Source: Cyprinodon diabolis (lineage: Eukaryota > Chordata > Actinopteri > Cyprinodontiformes > Cyprinodontidae). Taken from it: a stretch of DNA of 64,000 nucleotides. The notes under the pieces are model-generated. The model was not told where the DNA came from. It was given only the letters and a program-made list of their open reading frames with translations, and made no database searches. Where the stretch lies: positions 16,893,479 through 16,957,478 of the forward strand of contig CM060068.1 in the NCBI GenBank assembly GCA_030533445.1. The letters run 5' to 3'. The first letter of the stretch is position 1. The number at the start of each line of letters is the position of its first letter. This document shows, one piece after another, positions 20,110 through 32,535 of this stretch. The position numbers and the translations under genes were made by a program.

Positions 20110-23100
20110 AACAAAAGCAGGTGTTAATGTTTGTTATGGCTCTTTGAGAAAACATAGTACTAAAAAAAAGCAATAGAAGTAAAAAAACAATGTTGTTTTT
20201 GTTTGTTTTCAAAAAAATTTAAGCCATTCGCAGTGCGTTTGTGTTCAGAGAATGTTGCAAAATGGCAGCCCACTGCTCCTCAAGGGGATGGGTTAAATAC
20301 AACACCAATGTGAGATCAATAAAGTTCAATTATATTATAATGACAATAAAGAATGCGTGGAAATGTATAGCTTCTTGTTTCTGCGGAGTCAATTCATTTA
20401 ATTGGTTATAGAATAAAATACATTCGAAGAAAATCAAATACATTACTTCATTTCAGTTTATTTATACTGTGCAAATTCACAAAAAGTTTGTTCAGTCCAA
20501 CAATATCGACAGATTTCACCCTAATTTACTGTGAATAAAAATTCCTGCACTTCAGATATTGAGTAGTCTTAAAAAAGGTTTATTCCCATACCAAAATAAA
20601 GAACAGCATAATGGTAAAGTCTGATTAACCTTATGACTTCATAACAAATAGATACATGAAACATTTGAAAAAGAAATGTTCAAACAATGAAGCAGTCATA
20701 TAAAGAAAAGGCCCATGTTAGATCACTCTTAGAGCAAGTATTCAAGGTCACTTTCCGCACAGAGAGCTGAACTACAACATCGAAGGCAGGAGATTTTGCT
20801 TCAGGGTTTGTGGCCTTGCTGTAGAACTTGGCTCAGGGTTCAGTGCTCATAGCTGGGGCTTGGCCTTGGGTGACTGAGCCACAAGGACAACCATTGCTTC
20901 ACACTTGAAATGTCATTTAGGGAGGGTATAACGACTGTTGAGACATTGGCAAGGAGCCACATGTTCTGAGCTGCTGTAGCGTGAATCTAAGTGACAGCAT
21001 GTGTATGTGTCCTTTTTCTCTCATCAACCCATCCATGGTGTCTGTCATTAGCAACCAAGCGGTCAAAGAAGTGTTGCCATGCTTGCCCACAATATTATTT
21101 TAATAACTCTGTATGTGAAGTTCTGATACAACTCATGAAGAACGCTCAAGTAATTCAGAGAGAATATCCTAATAGTTTAGATATGGTGATTAACATCTTT
21201 CAAACAGTGTCATCATTAGTCACAAGCAGAAAAACCATAATCACATGTGAGCTTTAATTAGCTGCTCACTATATGTAAAATACATTTGTTAGTCCAGAAG
21301 ATGTTTTTTTTGCATCAAAGTTATATTTCGTTGTTAATTTATTGGTTTATAGAAGTGGCTTATATAATTTACAACAGATTAAATTAACAGTTTGTCATGT
21401 AGATGCATTAGTCCAAAATAATCCTCAGAGGATGGTCAGTGTTGCCGTTGGTCAAGTTTTGATTGAAATTTCCTCTGTAACTTCTACCATGAGGCCAAAA
21501 GGCTGGTAATAAATATACACGGTAACCATATTAATTATTTAGAAAAATAAACATAAACATTTATGGCCTAATTTTCAAAAACTTTGTGGTGCTTAAAACT
21601 CGTGCAAACTTAATAGTATGTGTAAAACTGAATTGGTGCACATCTAATTGTTTTTCTAAAATAAGCCAGACAATAGACAAACACTTCTAACATGTTAGGC
21701 TTAAATTAATACGTGGAGCATTTACTGAAGACCAAAATGCCAAATTTATAGAAGAAGGATGTAATTCCTTTCCACCCATCAAACCTAAAACTGCTTTCTG
21801 GGGCAGATTTTACATGTATATTTTAGGTTTGAGGTTCAGGTGAAGACTCAATTACTGCTTCAGTTGAGGGAGGGGGTCGCTCCTTCAGACCTCTTCGAAG
21901 AAGACCATTAAACACTGAACAATCAGTGCTTTCTGTCTTGGTTTTCTTTATATTATCACCAGGTTCTTTTGTCTACTGTCCAGACTGTAGGATTTTAATG
22001 TGCCATAACAGCTTTGCAACCCCCTTTCTGAAGTGTCATCCGTCACAAACGGACCAATGAGCAAACATTATGTGTAGGCGGTACTCCTGGGAGATGCATT
22101 GTTGCAGAGTGGCATTCAGATTTGGTTTTCATTTCAGATGAGGTTTGAAAATCCTATGATAAAAAAGTATATACAAAAAAAGGAAAAGGGTACCACTGAT
22201 TGCTAACCTATTTCTATATTGATGGGGGTCAGAGGACCCAGTGGTGACAGTGTACAGCAGCCTTGCTTCTGCCAGTGCCCCAAAGTGATCTGTGGCTACA
22301 ATTTAGCTTGCCACCATCAGTGTCTTAGCGTAAATACATAAATGACTAAATGTTGAATAAAGTTATTTGATCAAGTCTCTTGAGCTGAAAAACAGAGTTA
22401 CAGAACTTTTACTATTAATTTACCATATCAAAGGTTTATGCACTGACCTCCTCCCTTTTAAGACTTGCCATGAACAGAGATGAGGAGAATAATGCTCTAT
22501 AGAGTCTGATCAGCTGATAAACAGTTATCATCCTGGGTCGGGAAACAATGATATTTCCGAAAAATGTGTTCCCTCCTAAATTTCCCATTTTAAAAGTCTC
22601 TGGCAATTATTTTTTGAGTTGCTTTAAAGAAGTTTATATATAATATAATATATATATACTTACATATTTTACAGCCAGTTTAAAACTGTCAGTGTTTAAA
22701 AGCAGAGTTCAATTAAAATCTAATTTAGCATTTAGCTTTTTTTATTATAAGCAAAAAAAGTCATATTGACATGATTACTATGACATGACATGGCATTGAC
22801 ATGATATTGTAACTCATCTGTACAGTCACCCACCCCAAACTGGTGTTGATTGGTATACAATATTTTCAGTTTAGTTCCTTTGAATAATTTTGTAATTGAT
22901 TAACTATCACCATTTATTTTTATATTGTTTATAGTTTTCATTCATTTTTTTATTCTTTTTTTCTTTGTGTACATACTGTAGAAGTTTATTTTAGCTGAGT
23001 TTCACTAGTTTAGTCAAGACTTTTAGCTTGAAAAAATAGCTATTTGCAATTTTTTCAAGCTAAAAAGAAAAATTGCTATTTGAAAAATTGCTATTTTCTG

Positions 23101-24370
23101 TCCTAAAAGGCACTAGGAGGCACTAGATAACATTATTGTCTAATTTGATTGCTTCAGTTTATCCAGCTGCTGCAAATCCCTCAATTCCTCAATTCCTCTT
23201 TGATAATATCACACCACAGATGAATAAGCTACTAAAACTAATTTAACAAAAAAGTCCTTGAACTTAATTATAAAGGAAATATGGACATGAAAGTCGTGAT
23301 AAGGTAAAAGTTAAAAAAGTAAATTCAATGAAATGAATTGACATGGTTAATACCTATGAAATCTACAGAAGAACTCACATTTCTTTAAACTAAACTATCT
23401 AGAATCTTCAAAATTCTCAGTGAAGGAAAATAGTTTTCTAATTATGAAGCATTAAATATTATCTACTTTTCACTGATAGTACTATACTTGAGCTACTGTT
23501 TAGAAATCTGAGGTAACAATACAGGTTGCAGACTTTCTTTAAAAAAAGAAAAAGTCTCCTATTAAGAAAAAATTAGTCTATTTAAATTCAGGTTCAGTTT
23601 GAATGATTATAAAATCAATTCAAACAAACAATAAAAGGCAAAAATAAACATATAATGTGGGTAGGGTGGAAGACAATGCGGGGCAAAAAAGTATCCCTTA
23701 TTTAATTTTTTAAGGCAACCCTACACCTACAGGATATCTTTCAAACTGATTAGCAAAAAAGAGCAGTAAGGAAATTTCATAAGGCTGGTTAGCATGACCA
23801 TACCATTGTTTATTTGTTCCTGCTTACTCCATTTCTCTGATCTGAAAAATTTAAAAAAACTAATATATCTTGTAGATAGATTATGTATATACATGTATTA
23901 TTCTTCACAGAAGTCATGACAACAGAAGATTGTATGCTTCTTTTAACCTTATTTTTTCTGGAATTTTCATGTATTTCATATTTCACTGTTATTTTATTGT
24001 AACTAATCTTAACTAACTAATCTTATTTTATTGTAACTAATCTGTCAAGTGTGCTGGAGTTGCTGTCCTTCTAGTCAGAAAGAATGGACAAAAGTGGTAG
24101 TTTCTCATTGTGATTTAATCACTGGAGCTGCAAGCATTCTAATACTTCTATATCGCAGGTAATATTTTTTCTAAATGATACGCGGCCCTCCTCGCTTGAT
24201 AAATACGCTGAAATAAATTTATATGAAAACAAGAGAAAATGTCTCAGCTTCTAACTTATTGATATTAAAAAAACTAAAACAGAATTATATATTGTTCTAC
24301 ATCATTACTGACAGACACAGTCACATGTCAGCATGTTTCTCAATTGCTTGTCACTTACTTAGTACACCTT
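20110..24370. other. Intronic stretch, nothing recognised
   Basis: AT-rich with scattered homopolymers. No transposon ends, RNA genes or protein motifs identified. A hairpin at 23022-23064 is listed separately. Confidence 0.45.
23022..23064. repeat. Perfect inverted repeat, 16-bp arms
   Basis: TTTAGCTTGAAAAAAT at 23022-23037 is exactly complementary to 23049-23064, with an 11-base loop. Further 'attgctattt' words follow. Confidence 0.8.
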
Positions 24371-24373
24371 TAG

Positions 24374-24554
<181 letters not shown>

Positions 24555-24559
24555 CGATC

Positions 24560-27500
24560 ATCAAAATGCGGCATGGAACTGCATTGAGATTTATTTTGAG
24601 TGTGATATACTGCACCTAAACCGGAGCTCGGGTTGAAAATTGGGTATTTTAACATCACTCACATTCAGACTGGTACTTAGATGGTTTGATACTTAGTCCA
24701 AAAAGCTACTTTGCTGATAGCTATGCTTTACAGTAATATAACACCATGTAATACACCTGCAATTCATTATCCAGGCCCTCTACCTCTGTTTACAAGTCTG
24801 GTTGCAAAACACAGGAACAACCAAATCTGGCTGTTTCTAAGCATAAACAGAAAATAATAATTACTTCAGGGCCCACTTCTCAAGGAGGCTTTATATACCT
24901 TTTTTTTTTTTCTTTTCTCAGGCTGTTTATTACAGTACTCGCACAGTTGTCGGTATGTTTTTATTTTCCTGCTCCGAAATCAATACTTTCCCAAGTGCAG
25001 TCTTGCAGAGGGAAATAAAACAAGGGGGAAAGAAGATGGCAAATACACACTTTTTAACCCACACATTGTTTGTTTAGTAATAAAAATGCATGGCAAAAGG
25101 GAAACAACTTGAAGTGATTACCAGCCACTGCTGAGCTAATGGCTAAATCTGTCCTATGCATGGCCACTTTTATTAAACACAGATAATCAGAACAAACCCC
25201 CCCATGGCAACGCTGCTGGAGCAGTTCAAGTGCAAAGTATCTACCCTTGGGAGGAAAATGCATCTGGAGTATAGCAAGCCAAATGAAATACGACCCCAAA
25301 GGGATATAGCAGAAATGTAAATCTTAAGTTTGAGAATAACACAAAAATCCACACAGTGCACTACAGGTGCAAATATAATAAAAATGCTGTGCCCCTTTGT
25401 GGCAAAACTTTTTTTGTATTTTCAGCATAGGTTACCGTTTAGAAGTATTAATCTATGTGACAAAAAAAAATTATAATCCGGATCTTTGGATGTTAGCACA
25501 GCGAGACAAAGATGACAGAAGAAGGAGCAAGAATGAGAGCAGAACCACATAAGTTTTGCAAGTTCTGGTTCAGGTACCTTTCTGTTTTCCTCCACCCCGA
25601 AGTAGTTCACATTGGTCCTTCCCCTGCCACCTCTATGAAAGCTGTCTGGCTTCAGCACTGCTACAGAACATGTTGAGGTTAAACTTTAAGATATGTAAGG
25701 ACAATATGTTAAATTAGTTTTTGACCACAGTCATGAAATAAACAAGTTCCTACTTTTTGATGTACCAAATCATCCCCTTAATGACAACATATTTTCTTGG
25801 CAAAGCTCATGATGATGAGAATATCTAGCTCTGCCCTTGGTAAAGGGACATCGCCATGCCCAAATATGAGCTTCCACTGCCAGTCTTCTGAAGGCAAAAG
25901 TATAATTTCCTTTCCTTTTTTTGTCTATTGCATTTTAATTTGCTACATTTGTAGCAAACTCTGACAGGGTCTCCTCTCTTCTGAAGGAAATCCTCCTTAC
26001 AGCATAATGCTGCCACCACCGTGTTTTAACATTGGGATGGTCATTATACGGTATATTGATGTGATATAGTATACACATATTGATGTGTAAGGTAAGTGTT
26101 CTTCCAGAAAAAAAAACAATATCTTTTTAGAATAGCAAAAAAGTAAAATTGTATAAAAGTGTGTAAAAAGTGTATCTACTCCCATATGTTTGCTCTGTCC
26201 CTTCCCTACATGGCCAGTAGCAAACTTCTGTGATATTTTTCTGGTCAATCTTTTGCAAAGGTCATATCTGCAATAAATATAATTATCTTATAAGCTGAAC
26301 TGTGGCTTCTAAAGAGATACCATGGGTCCATTGGGTGCTTTTGTACATAATTATCTCTTTCCCTGGTCTGTCAGTTTAATTTGATTGCATGAGGTTGGTG
26401 CAACAAATATTTGGTCGATGAAATTAAATATTGTTAATGGTCAAAGCTTATGAAACCATCTTATAAGCTTGGTTTGCTACAAACCATTTCACTAATACAC
26501 CCAGACCTATTTGGAATGTTATTTAAACTTCATAAATCTGTTTGTATGCATTTGGTTTCTAAAATTAACCCTGCAGGTCTTTATAAACTGGTTGTATGTC
26601 TAGTTCTATCCATACTAGTCATGTCTGAATGCAGCATATTGCACTTGATTTTATTTAGAATACTCTACTTTTTGAGAATTTATTTTGTGAAGACAATTAG
26701 ATATTTAACTAAAGGAAATTTTCTTTCTGCTTGGTAATTATAAACTATTTTCAGTTTGTGCATCAGTAAACAATTCTGATAAGATACATTGAGATGTATG
26801 GCTATAACATGTCTAAAAATAAAATGTTTTCTTTTTTTTACTTTTGTAAGGCACTGTTTGAATATATAAGCATTTCAGTTTTAAAACACAAGCACATTTT
26901 TTTAAGCATCTTAAATATTTCTATATCAGGTTTTAGCTATTTACACATAGTATATTAAGCACATGTAAGGGTGAGCAAAAGAAGAAACAAATCTGTAAGC
27001 ATATGATTAAATTCGAAAAAGGAAAAAAAAAAAAAAAAACCTTTGCTGGATGCAAGATTTATTGTATGTGAAAATTATTTAAATATTTAATGGGATTATA
27101 AAGCACCCCCCACCTAGATCACCCTTGCATACCTTAATTCCAAAAGGTCAATGCATACGTATCTCAGAAACTGCAAACAAAAAAAAAAGCGATGGTAAGA
27201 GCCAGATTCAGTAGATTAACAGGGATTTCCCCCTCCTTCTCCCCAGACTGGAGCATTTGTGAGCGGAAGTGTGGCAGCGGAACAAACCCCTCACTTGAGT
27301 CACTGAGACGTGCAGCGTTTTGAAATTGAGTCCTCCAAGCCCTAAGCTCTAAAGGAAAATAAGAGGAAGGTTTTAGGTAGAAGCATTGAAGGAAGGACAA
27401 AGAGTTGGGGAAGAAAGGAAATATGAAACATGACAGATTGGTACCAGATGTTGTTCTAAGGGTTTTGGTTATGTCTACTTTAATATTTAATACATAATTG

Positions 27501-27925
27501 ATACAGAGTTATATTATGATTAAAGGGTTAGGGGACAGGCATCAACATAAATGAAGAAATGTATTAACCATTGTGGTGATTCCTACCAATATCCATGCAT
27601 ATTGAAGGAGGCAAATGTTCTATGCAAGGATGCAGTCATTGAAGACAAAACAGCAGTGGTGTATTGGGAGGGCTTAAGGTTTACTTCAGTAAGCTCTCTT
27701 CCTCTATTTCCGTATTTCATCAATAAATCCTCTGCCTGAGTTCACTTTCACATCTATAAGCAGACACAGAAGCCGGATAAAGTGTCCATAAGTGTAACTA
27801 AAAAATTCCTCCTAAATTCTCTCAGAGATAATATCCAATGTAAATGACACCCGGTTTAAAATACTTAGTCACATGTGAATATATGGAATTTTTTTTCCAA
27901 GTTTGGACCATATACTGTACATGTA
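24560..27925. other. Intronic stretch with one Tc1 scrap
   Basis: Mostly unrecognised AT-rich intron. The block at about 27190-27370 is more balanced in composition, but carries no recognised motif. Confidence 0.45.
25999..26040 (-). mobile_element. Tc1 transposase scrap
   Basis: 'acagcataatgctgccacc' and 'gttttaacattgggatgg' on the plus strand match the glycine-rich box of Tc1 transposases read on the minus strand (LKHGGGSIML). Only about 40 bp are convincing. Surroundings at 25950-26260 may be further decayed parts. Confidence 0.55.
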
Positions 27926-27928
27926 TAT

Positions 27929-27930
<2 letters not shown>

Positions 27931-28020
<90 letters not shown>
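27931..28020. repeat. (TA)n microsatellite, 90 bp, one interruption
   Basis: Alternating TA with single G substitutions near 27932 and 27990. It adjoins the Tc1 element at 28041, consistent with TA-targeted insertion. Confidence 0.95.
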
Positions 28021-28026
<6 letters not shown>

Positions 28027-28040
28027 GGTAAAAGCCAGTA

Positions 28041-29631
28041 AATTAGAATATTTTGAAAAACTTGATTTATTTCAGTAATTGCATTCAAAAAATGTACCTT
28101 GTACATTATATTTATTCATTGCACACAGACTGATGCATTCAAATGTTTATTTCATTATTATTTATTTCATTTTGATGATTTGAAGTGGCAACAAATGAAA
28201 ATCCAAAATTCTGTCTGTCACAAAAGTAGTATATTGTGTAAGGGTTAAATTTTGAAGACACCTGGTGCCACAAACTAATCAGCTGATTAACTCAAAACAC
28301 CTGCAAAGGGCTTTAAATGGTCTCTCAGTCCAGTTCTGAAGCCTACACAAACATGGGGAAGACTTCAGATTTGACAGCTGTCCAAAAGGCGACCATCGAC
28401 ACATTGCACAAGGAGGGAAAGACGCAAAAGGTTATTGCTGAAGAGGCTGGCTGTTCTCAGAGCTCTGTGTCCAAACACATTAATAGAGAGGCAAAGGGAA
28501 GGAAAAACTGTGGTCAGAAAGAGTGTACAAGCGATAGGGATCACCACGCCCTAGTCAAGATTGTGAAAAAAAACCCATTCAAAAATGTGGGGGAGACTCA
28601 CAAGGAGTGGACAGCTGCTGGAGTCAGTGCTTCAAGATCCACCACCAAGAGACGCTTGAAAGACATGGGTTTCAACAGCCGCATACCTCGTGTCCAGCCA
28701 CTGTTGACCAAGAAACAGCGCGAAAAGCGTCTCACCTGGGCTAAGGAAAAAAAGAGCTGGACTGCTGCTGAGTGGTCCAAAGTCATGTTTTCTGACGAAA
28801 GCAAATTTTGCATTTCCTTTGGAAATCGAGGTCCCAGAGTCCGGAGGAAGACAGGAGAGGCACAGGATCCACGTTGCCTGAAGTCTAGTGTAAAGTTTCC
28901 ACCATCAGTGATGGTTTGAGGTGCCATGTCATCTACTGGTGTCGGTCCACTCTGTTTCCTGAGATCCAGGGTCAACGCAGCCGTCTAGCAGCAAGTTTTA
29001 GAGCACTTCATGCTTCTTGCTGCTGACCTGCTCTATGGAGATGGAGATTTCAGGTTCTAACAGGACTTGGCACCTGCACACAGCGCAAAATCTACCCGTG
29101 CCTGGTTTACGGACCATGGTATTTCTGTTCTAAATTGGCCAGCCAACTCCCCTGACCTTAGCCCCATAGAAAATCTGTGGGGTATTGTGAAAAGGAAGAT
29201 GCAGAATGCCAGACCCAAAAACGCAGAAGAGTTGAAGGCCACTATCAGACCAACCTGGGCTCTCATAACACCTGAGCAGTGCCAGAAACTCATCGACTCC
29301 ATGCCACGCCGCATTAATGCAGTAATCGAGGCAAAAGGAGCTCCAACCAAGTATTGAGTATTGTACATGCTCATATTTTTCATTTTCATACTTTTCTGTT
29401 GGCCAACATTTCTAAAAAATATCCCTTTTTTGTATTAGCCTTAAGTAATATTCTAATTTTGTGACACACGGAATTTTGGATTTTCATTTGTTGCCACTTC
29501 AAATCATCAAAATTAAATGAAATAAACATTTGAATGCATCAGTCTGTGTGCAATGAATAAATATAATGTATAACTTACACCTTTTGAATGCAATTACTGA
29601 AATAAATCAAGTTTTTCAAAATATTCTAATT
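28041..29631 (+). mobile_element. Tc1 transposon, about 1.6 kb, disabled by stops
   Basis: The ends read AATTAGAATATTTTGAAAAA and its inverted copy, flanked by TA (28039-28040 and 29632-29633). The inverted repeats extend about 180 bp (28041-28225 and 29456-29631) with few differences. The transposase lies on the plus strand and is full length but broken (next entry). Both ends touch TA microsatellites. Confidence 0.92.
28353..29357 (+). pseudogene. Tc1 transposase, full length, three in-frame stops
   Basis: One reading frame runs from the start (MGKTSDLTAVQK) to the end (KGAPTKY) without any frameshift, but stops occur at 28917-28919 (TGA, at a position usually Trp), 28986-28988 (TAG) and 29058-29060 (TAA, just before QDLAPAH). 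N-terminal helix-turn-helix words such as 'AEEAGCSQSSVSKHI' are clear. The catalytic residues are all present: D at 28794-28796 (FSDES), D at 29064-29066 and E at 29169-29171 (SPIENLW), with 34 residues between the last two. It is a DD34E enzyme from a different Tc1 lineage than the copy at 14.8 kb. As it stands it makes at most a truncated protein. Confidence 0.93.
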
Positions 29632-29657
29632 TATATATATATATATATATATATATA
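29632..29657. repeat. Short (TA)n tract at Tc1 border
   Basis: Alternating TA directly after the Tc1 right end. Confidence 0.85.
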
Positions 29658-29659
29658 CT

Positions 29660-30225
29660 GTACATATATATAATACACACTTTTCGAGAGTGGACATATT
29701 ATTTTATTTAGATACACAGATAAATAAATGACATTATCTATAATCATGGCATAGGGGTAACAGATACAGGAGGAAAAGACAGCCATGTTCCTTGCAACAT
29801 TACAGGTTTAATCAAGATTGAGACTGCACTGACTGTGTGTGCCAAAAGTAATGAGTACTCCCTAACAAGAAAAGGAATGAATTCTAGAAACTATTGGTCT
29901 ATGTTTAAATTACATATTTCATCAATCTTACAACCTTCCTATTTTACATAACACTGCAAAGGAGAAGGTAATCTGGGAATTTTAAATATTTATTGCTCAA
30001 ATTATGTTAAACATTACGTTTTCTGATAAGGGGTACTAAATTAAAGGATGTGCAACTATAAACTTCAGTATTTTCAACATTGTTAAACAATATAACGGTA
30101 CTAGTCAAAATAGTTGAGTAACTGACATTAATTCAAATACCTAGTAGTCTAATTAGACATTTATATAGTTACAGTGAAAAAATGAATTTAATCTTAGAAT
30201 TTTAAAATGAACACTCATTGTCTTA
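29660..30225. other. Intronic stretch, nothing recognised
   Basis: AT-rich intron without recognised elements between two Tc1 copies. Confidence 0.5.
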
Positions 30226-30228
30226 AAA

Positions 30229-30229
30229 C

Positions 30230-30286
<57 letters not shown>
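30229..30286. repeat. Poly-A plus (TA)n tract
   Basis: A run of A followed by about 42 bp of alternating TA. Confidence 0.9.
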
Positions 30287-30291
<5 letters not shown>

Positions 30292-30630
30292 GGTTTCAAG
30301 CTGAAAATATTCCTTAACAGCATTTTTTTTCTTCTACACTTTCAATGAACATCTTTGCCCTTTGAATTTGGGCACAGTTGTCTTAGAAGACAAAGGGCAT
30401 CACTCACAGCAACTTTGTGTTAATTTGAAGTGGCCTTTCCTATAGTAACACAAATAGCTATAATCCCTGTCAGCAATGTGTTCCTTGCATATCATCACAA
30501 CTACATTTCTTTTTTTATTATTGTTGCAGCTTACAATTAAAGTAAAATGAATATCTCAGCCTTTGTAAAAATATTTTTATTTTTACAAATAAAAATTGTT
30601 TATGTGTTTATGACGGCTTGTCTGTATATA

Positions 30631-32100
30631 CACTGTTAAAAAAATTAAAGGAACACATTGAAAACACATGAGATCTCAATGGGAGAAAAAATCATGCGAT
30701 TTATTTATACTGATATGGACTGGGGGATGTTTTAGGAACAAAAGGATGCCACATAATTTGATGGAAATGAAATTTATCAACCTACAGAGGGCTGAATTCG
30801 AAGACACCCCAAAAACTACAGAGAAAAAATGATGCGGCAGGCTAGTCTATTTTGCAATAATCCATAATTTGTATGGCGCCCACGTGCGTGTATGCATGCC
30901 TGACAATATCGGGGCATACTCCTAATAAGGCAACGGATGGCGTCCTGGGGTATCTCCTCCCAGATCTGCACTAGGACATAACTGAGCTCCTGGACAGTCT
31001 GAGGTGGAAACTGGTGGCATCGGATGGATCGAAACATAATGTCCCTGTACTATTGGATTTAGGTCAGCCGAGCGTGGGGGCCAATCAATGGTATCAATTC
31101 CTTAATCCTCCAGGAACTTCCTGAGGCCAGGCATTGTCGTGCACCAGGAGGAACCCAGGACCCACTGCACCAGCATAGGGTCTGACAATTGCTGTAAGGA
31201 TTTAATCCCATTACCCAGTGGCAGTGAGGGTGCCATTTTCTAACCTGTATAGGTCTGTGCGTCCCTCCATGGATATGCCTCCCATCACTGACCCACCACC
31301 AAACCGGTCATGCTGAACAATGTTACAGGCAGCATAACATTCTCCACGTCTTCTCCAGACCCTTTCACGTCTTTCACATCTGCTCAGGGTGAACCTGCTC
31401 TCATCTGTGAAAAGCACAGGGTGCCAGTGGCGGACTTGCCAATTCTGGTGTTCTGTGGTAAATGCCAATCTAGCTCCATAGTGCTGGGCAGTGAGCACAG
31501 GCCCACCAGAGGACGTCGGGCACTCAGGCCACCCTCATGAAGTCTGTTTCTGTTTGTTTCGTCAGAGACATTCACACCAGTGGCCTGCTGGAGGTAATTT
31601 TGTAGGGCTCTGGCAGTGCTCCTCCTGCTCCTCCTTGCACAAAGGAGCAGATGGATTGTAGACATTCTACGGCCCTGTCCAGCTCTCCTGGAGTACCTGT
31701 CTGTCTCCTGGAATCTCCTCCATGCTGTTGAGATTGTGCTGGGAGACACAGCAAACCTTCTGGCAATGGCACGTATTGATGTGCCATCCTGGAGGAGGTG
31801 GACTGCCTGTGCAACCTCTGTCCAGGTAGCGCCTCATGCTAACAGTAGTGACAGTGACCCTAGCTCAAACGAGCAGGCGAAAAAATGTCAGTGGCCTCCA
31901 CCTGTAAAACCATTCCGGTTTTGATGGTCATCTCGTTGTTGCCCCTCTAGTGCACCTGTTAACAACAAACACCAAAGCAGCTGAAACTGATTAACAACCC
32001 CCTCTGCTACTTACCTGACCAAATCAATATCCCAGAAGTTTAATTAACTTGATGCTATACTCCGATTAAAAAGTGTTCCTTTAATTTTTTTTGAGTAGTG
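30631..32100 (-). mobile_element. Decayed Tc1-like transposon, about 1.47 kb
   Basis: Starts CACTGTTAAAAAAATTAAAG and ends with the inverted counterpart (CACTACTCAAAAAAAATTAA read inward), flanked by TA on both sides (30629-30630 and 32101-32102). About 40 bp of the ends match well. It belongs to a family abundant in teleosts, recognised from words such as 'gatctcaatggg', 'tatactgatatggactggg' and 'ctacagagggctgaattc'. The transposase on the minus strand is broken. Confidence 0.9.
30838..31749 (-). pseudogene. Broken Tc1-like transposase
   Basis: Minus-strand pieces in order: an N-terminal region with 'MSPSTISTAWRRFQETDRY' (31749 leftwards), the first catalytic Asp in 'LFTDESRF' (about 31403-31405), a glycine-rich 'FGGGSVM' box, 'HDNA' (second Asp, about 31136-31138), 'WPPRSADLNPI' and a C-terminal 'RCLIRSMPRY'. 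Frameshifts separate them. Where the catalytic Glu should follow NPI (31048-31050) the codon is GTA (Val), after which sequence appears deleted, so the enzyme is inactive even apart from the frameshifts. Confidence 0.85.
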
Positions 32101-32535
32101 TATTAAAAAATAGATATTGAATTGCTCTTCTAATATGTCATTCTTAAAAACTAAATGGTAAAATGCAATAGAAGCGAAGGTTACTGGCTTCTGTTATTTT
32201 TATTTTGATACCAGAAATACAGAAACCCTGGTTAACATAGAAGGAAAAATAAGGGTGCACAGTAAGCTGCAGTTACCGTACAGTACATGACTGGGCTACA
32301 TTGAGCGACATTCAAATGGTAATGTCAGAATTTACCATCAGCAACATAAAAGCATGGGTTTATCTTGATGTCCATTGAATTGGTGGTGTAAGAAGTGGCA
32401 TGTTTTAGGGACATTTTGAGTGTCTTAGGCCCAGGTGTGCATTATTTAAAATACAAAACAATAATGTTGGCAGCCATGAACGACTGATGATTTTTAAATA
32501 TCTCAGACCAAATTTGGGAGAAGATGTAGCATTAA

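Noticed and set aside
28598..28975. 125-codon open frame on the minus strand
   Set aside because: Antisense shadow of the Tc1 transposase pseudogene at 28353-29357.
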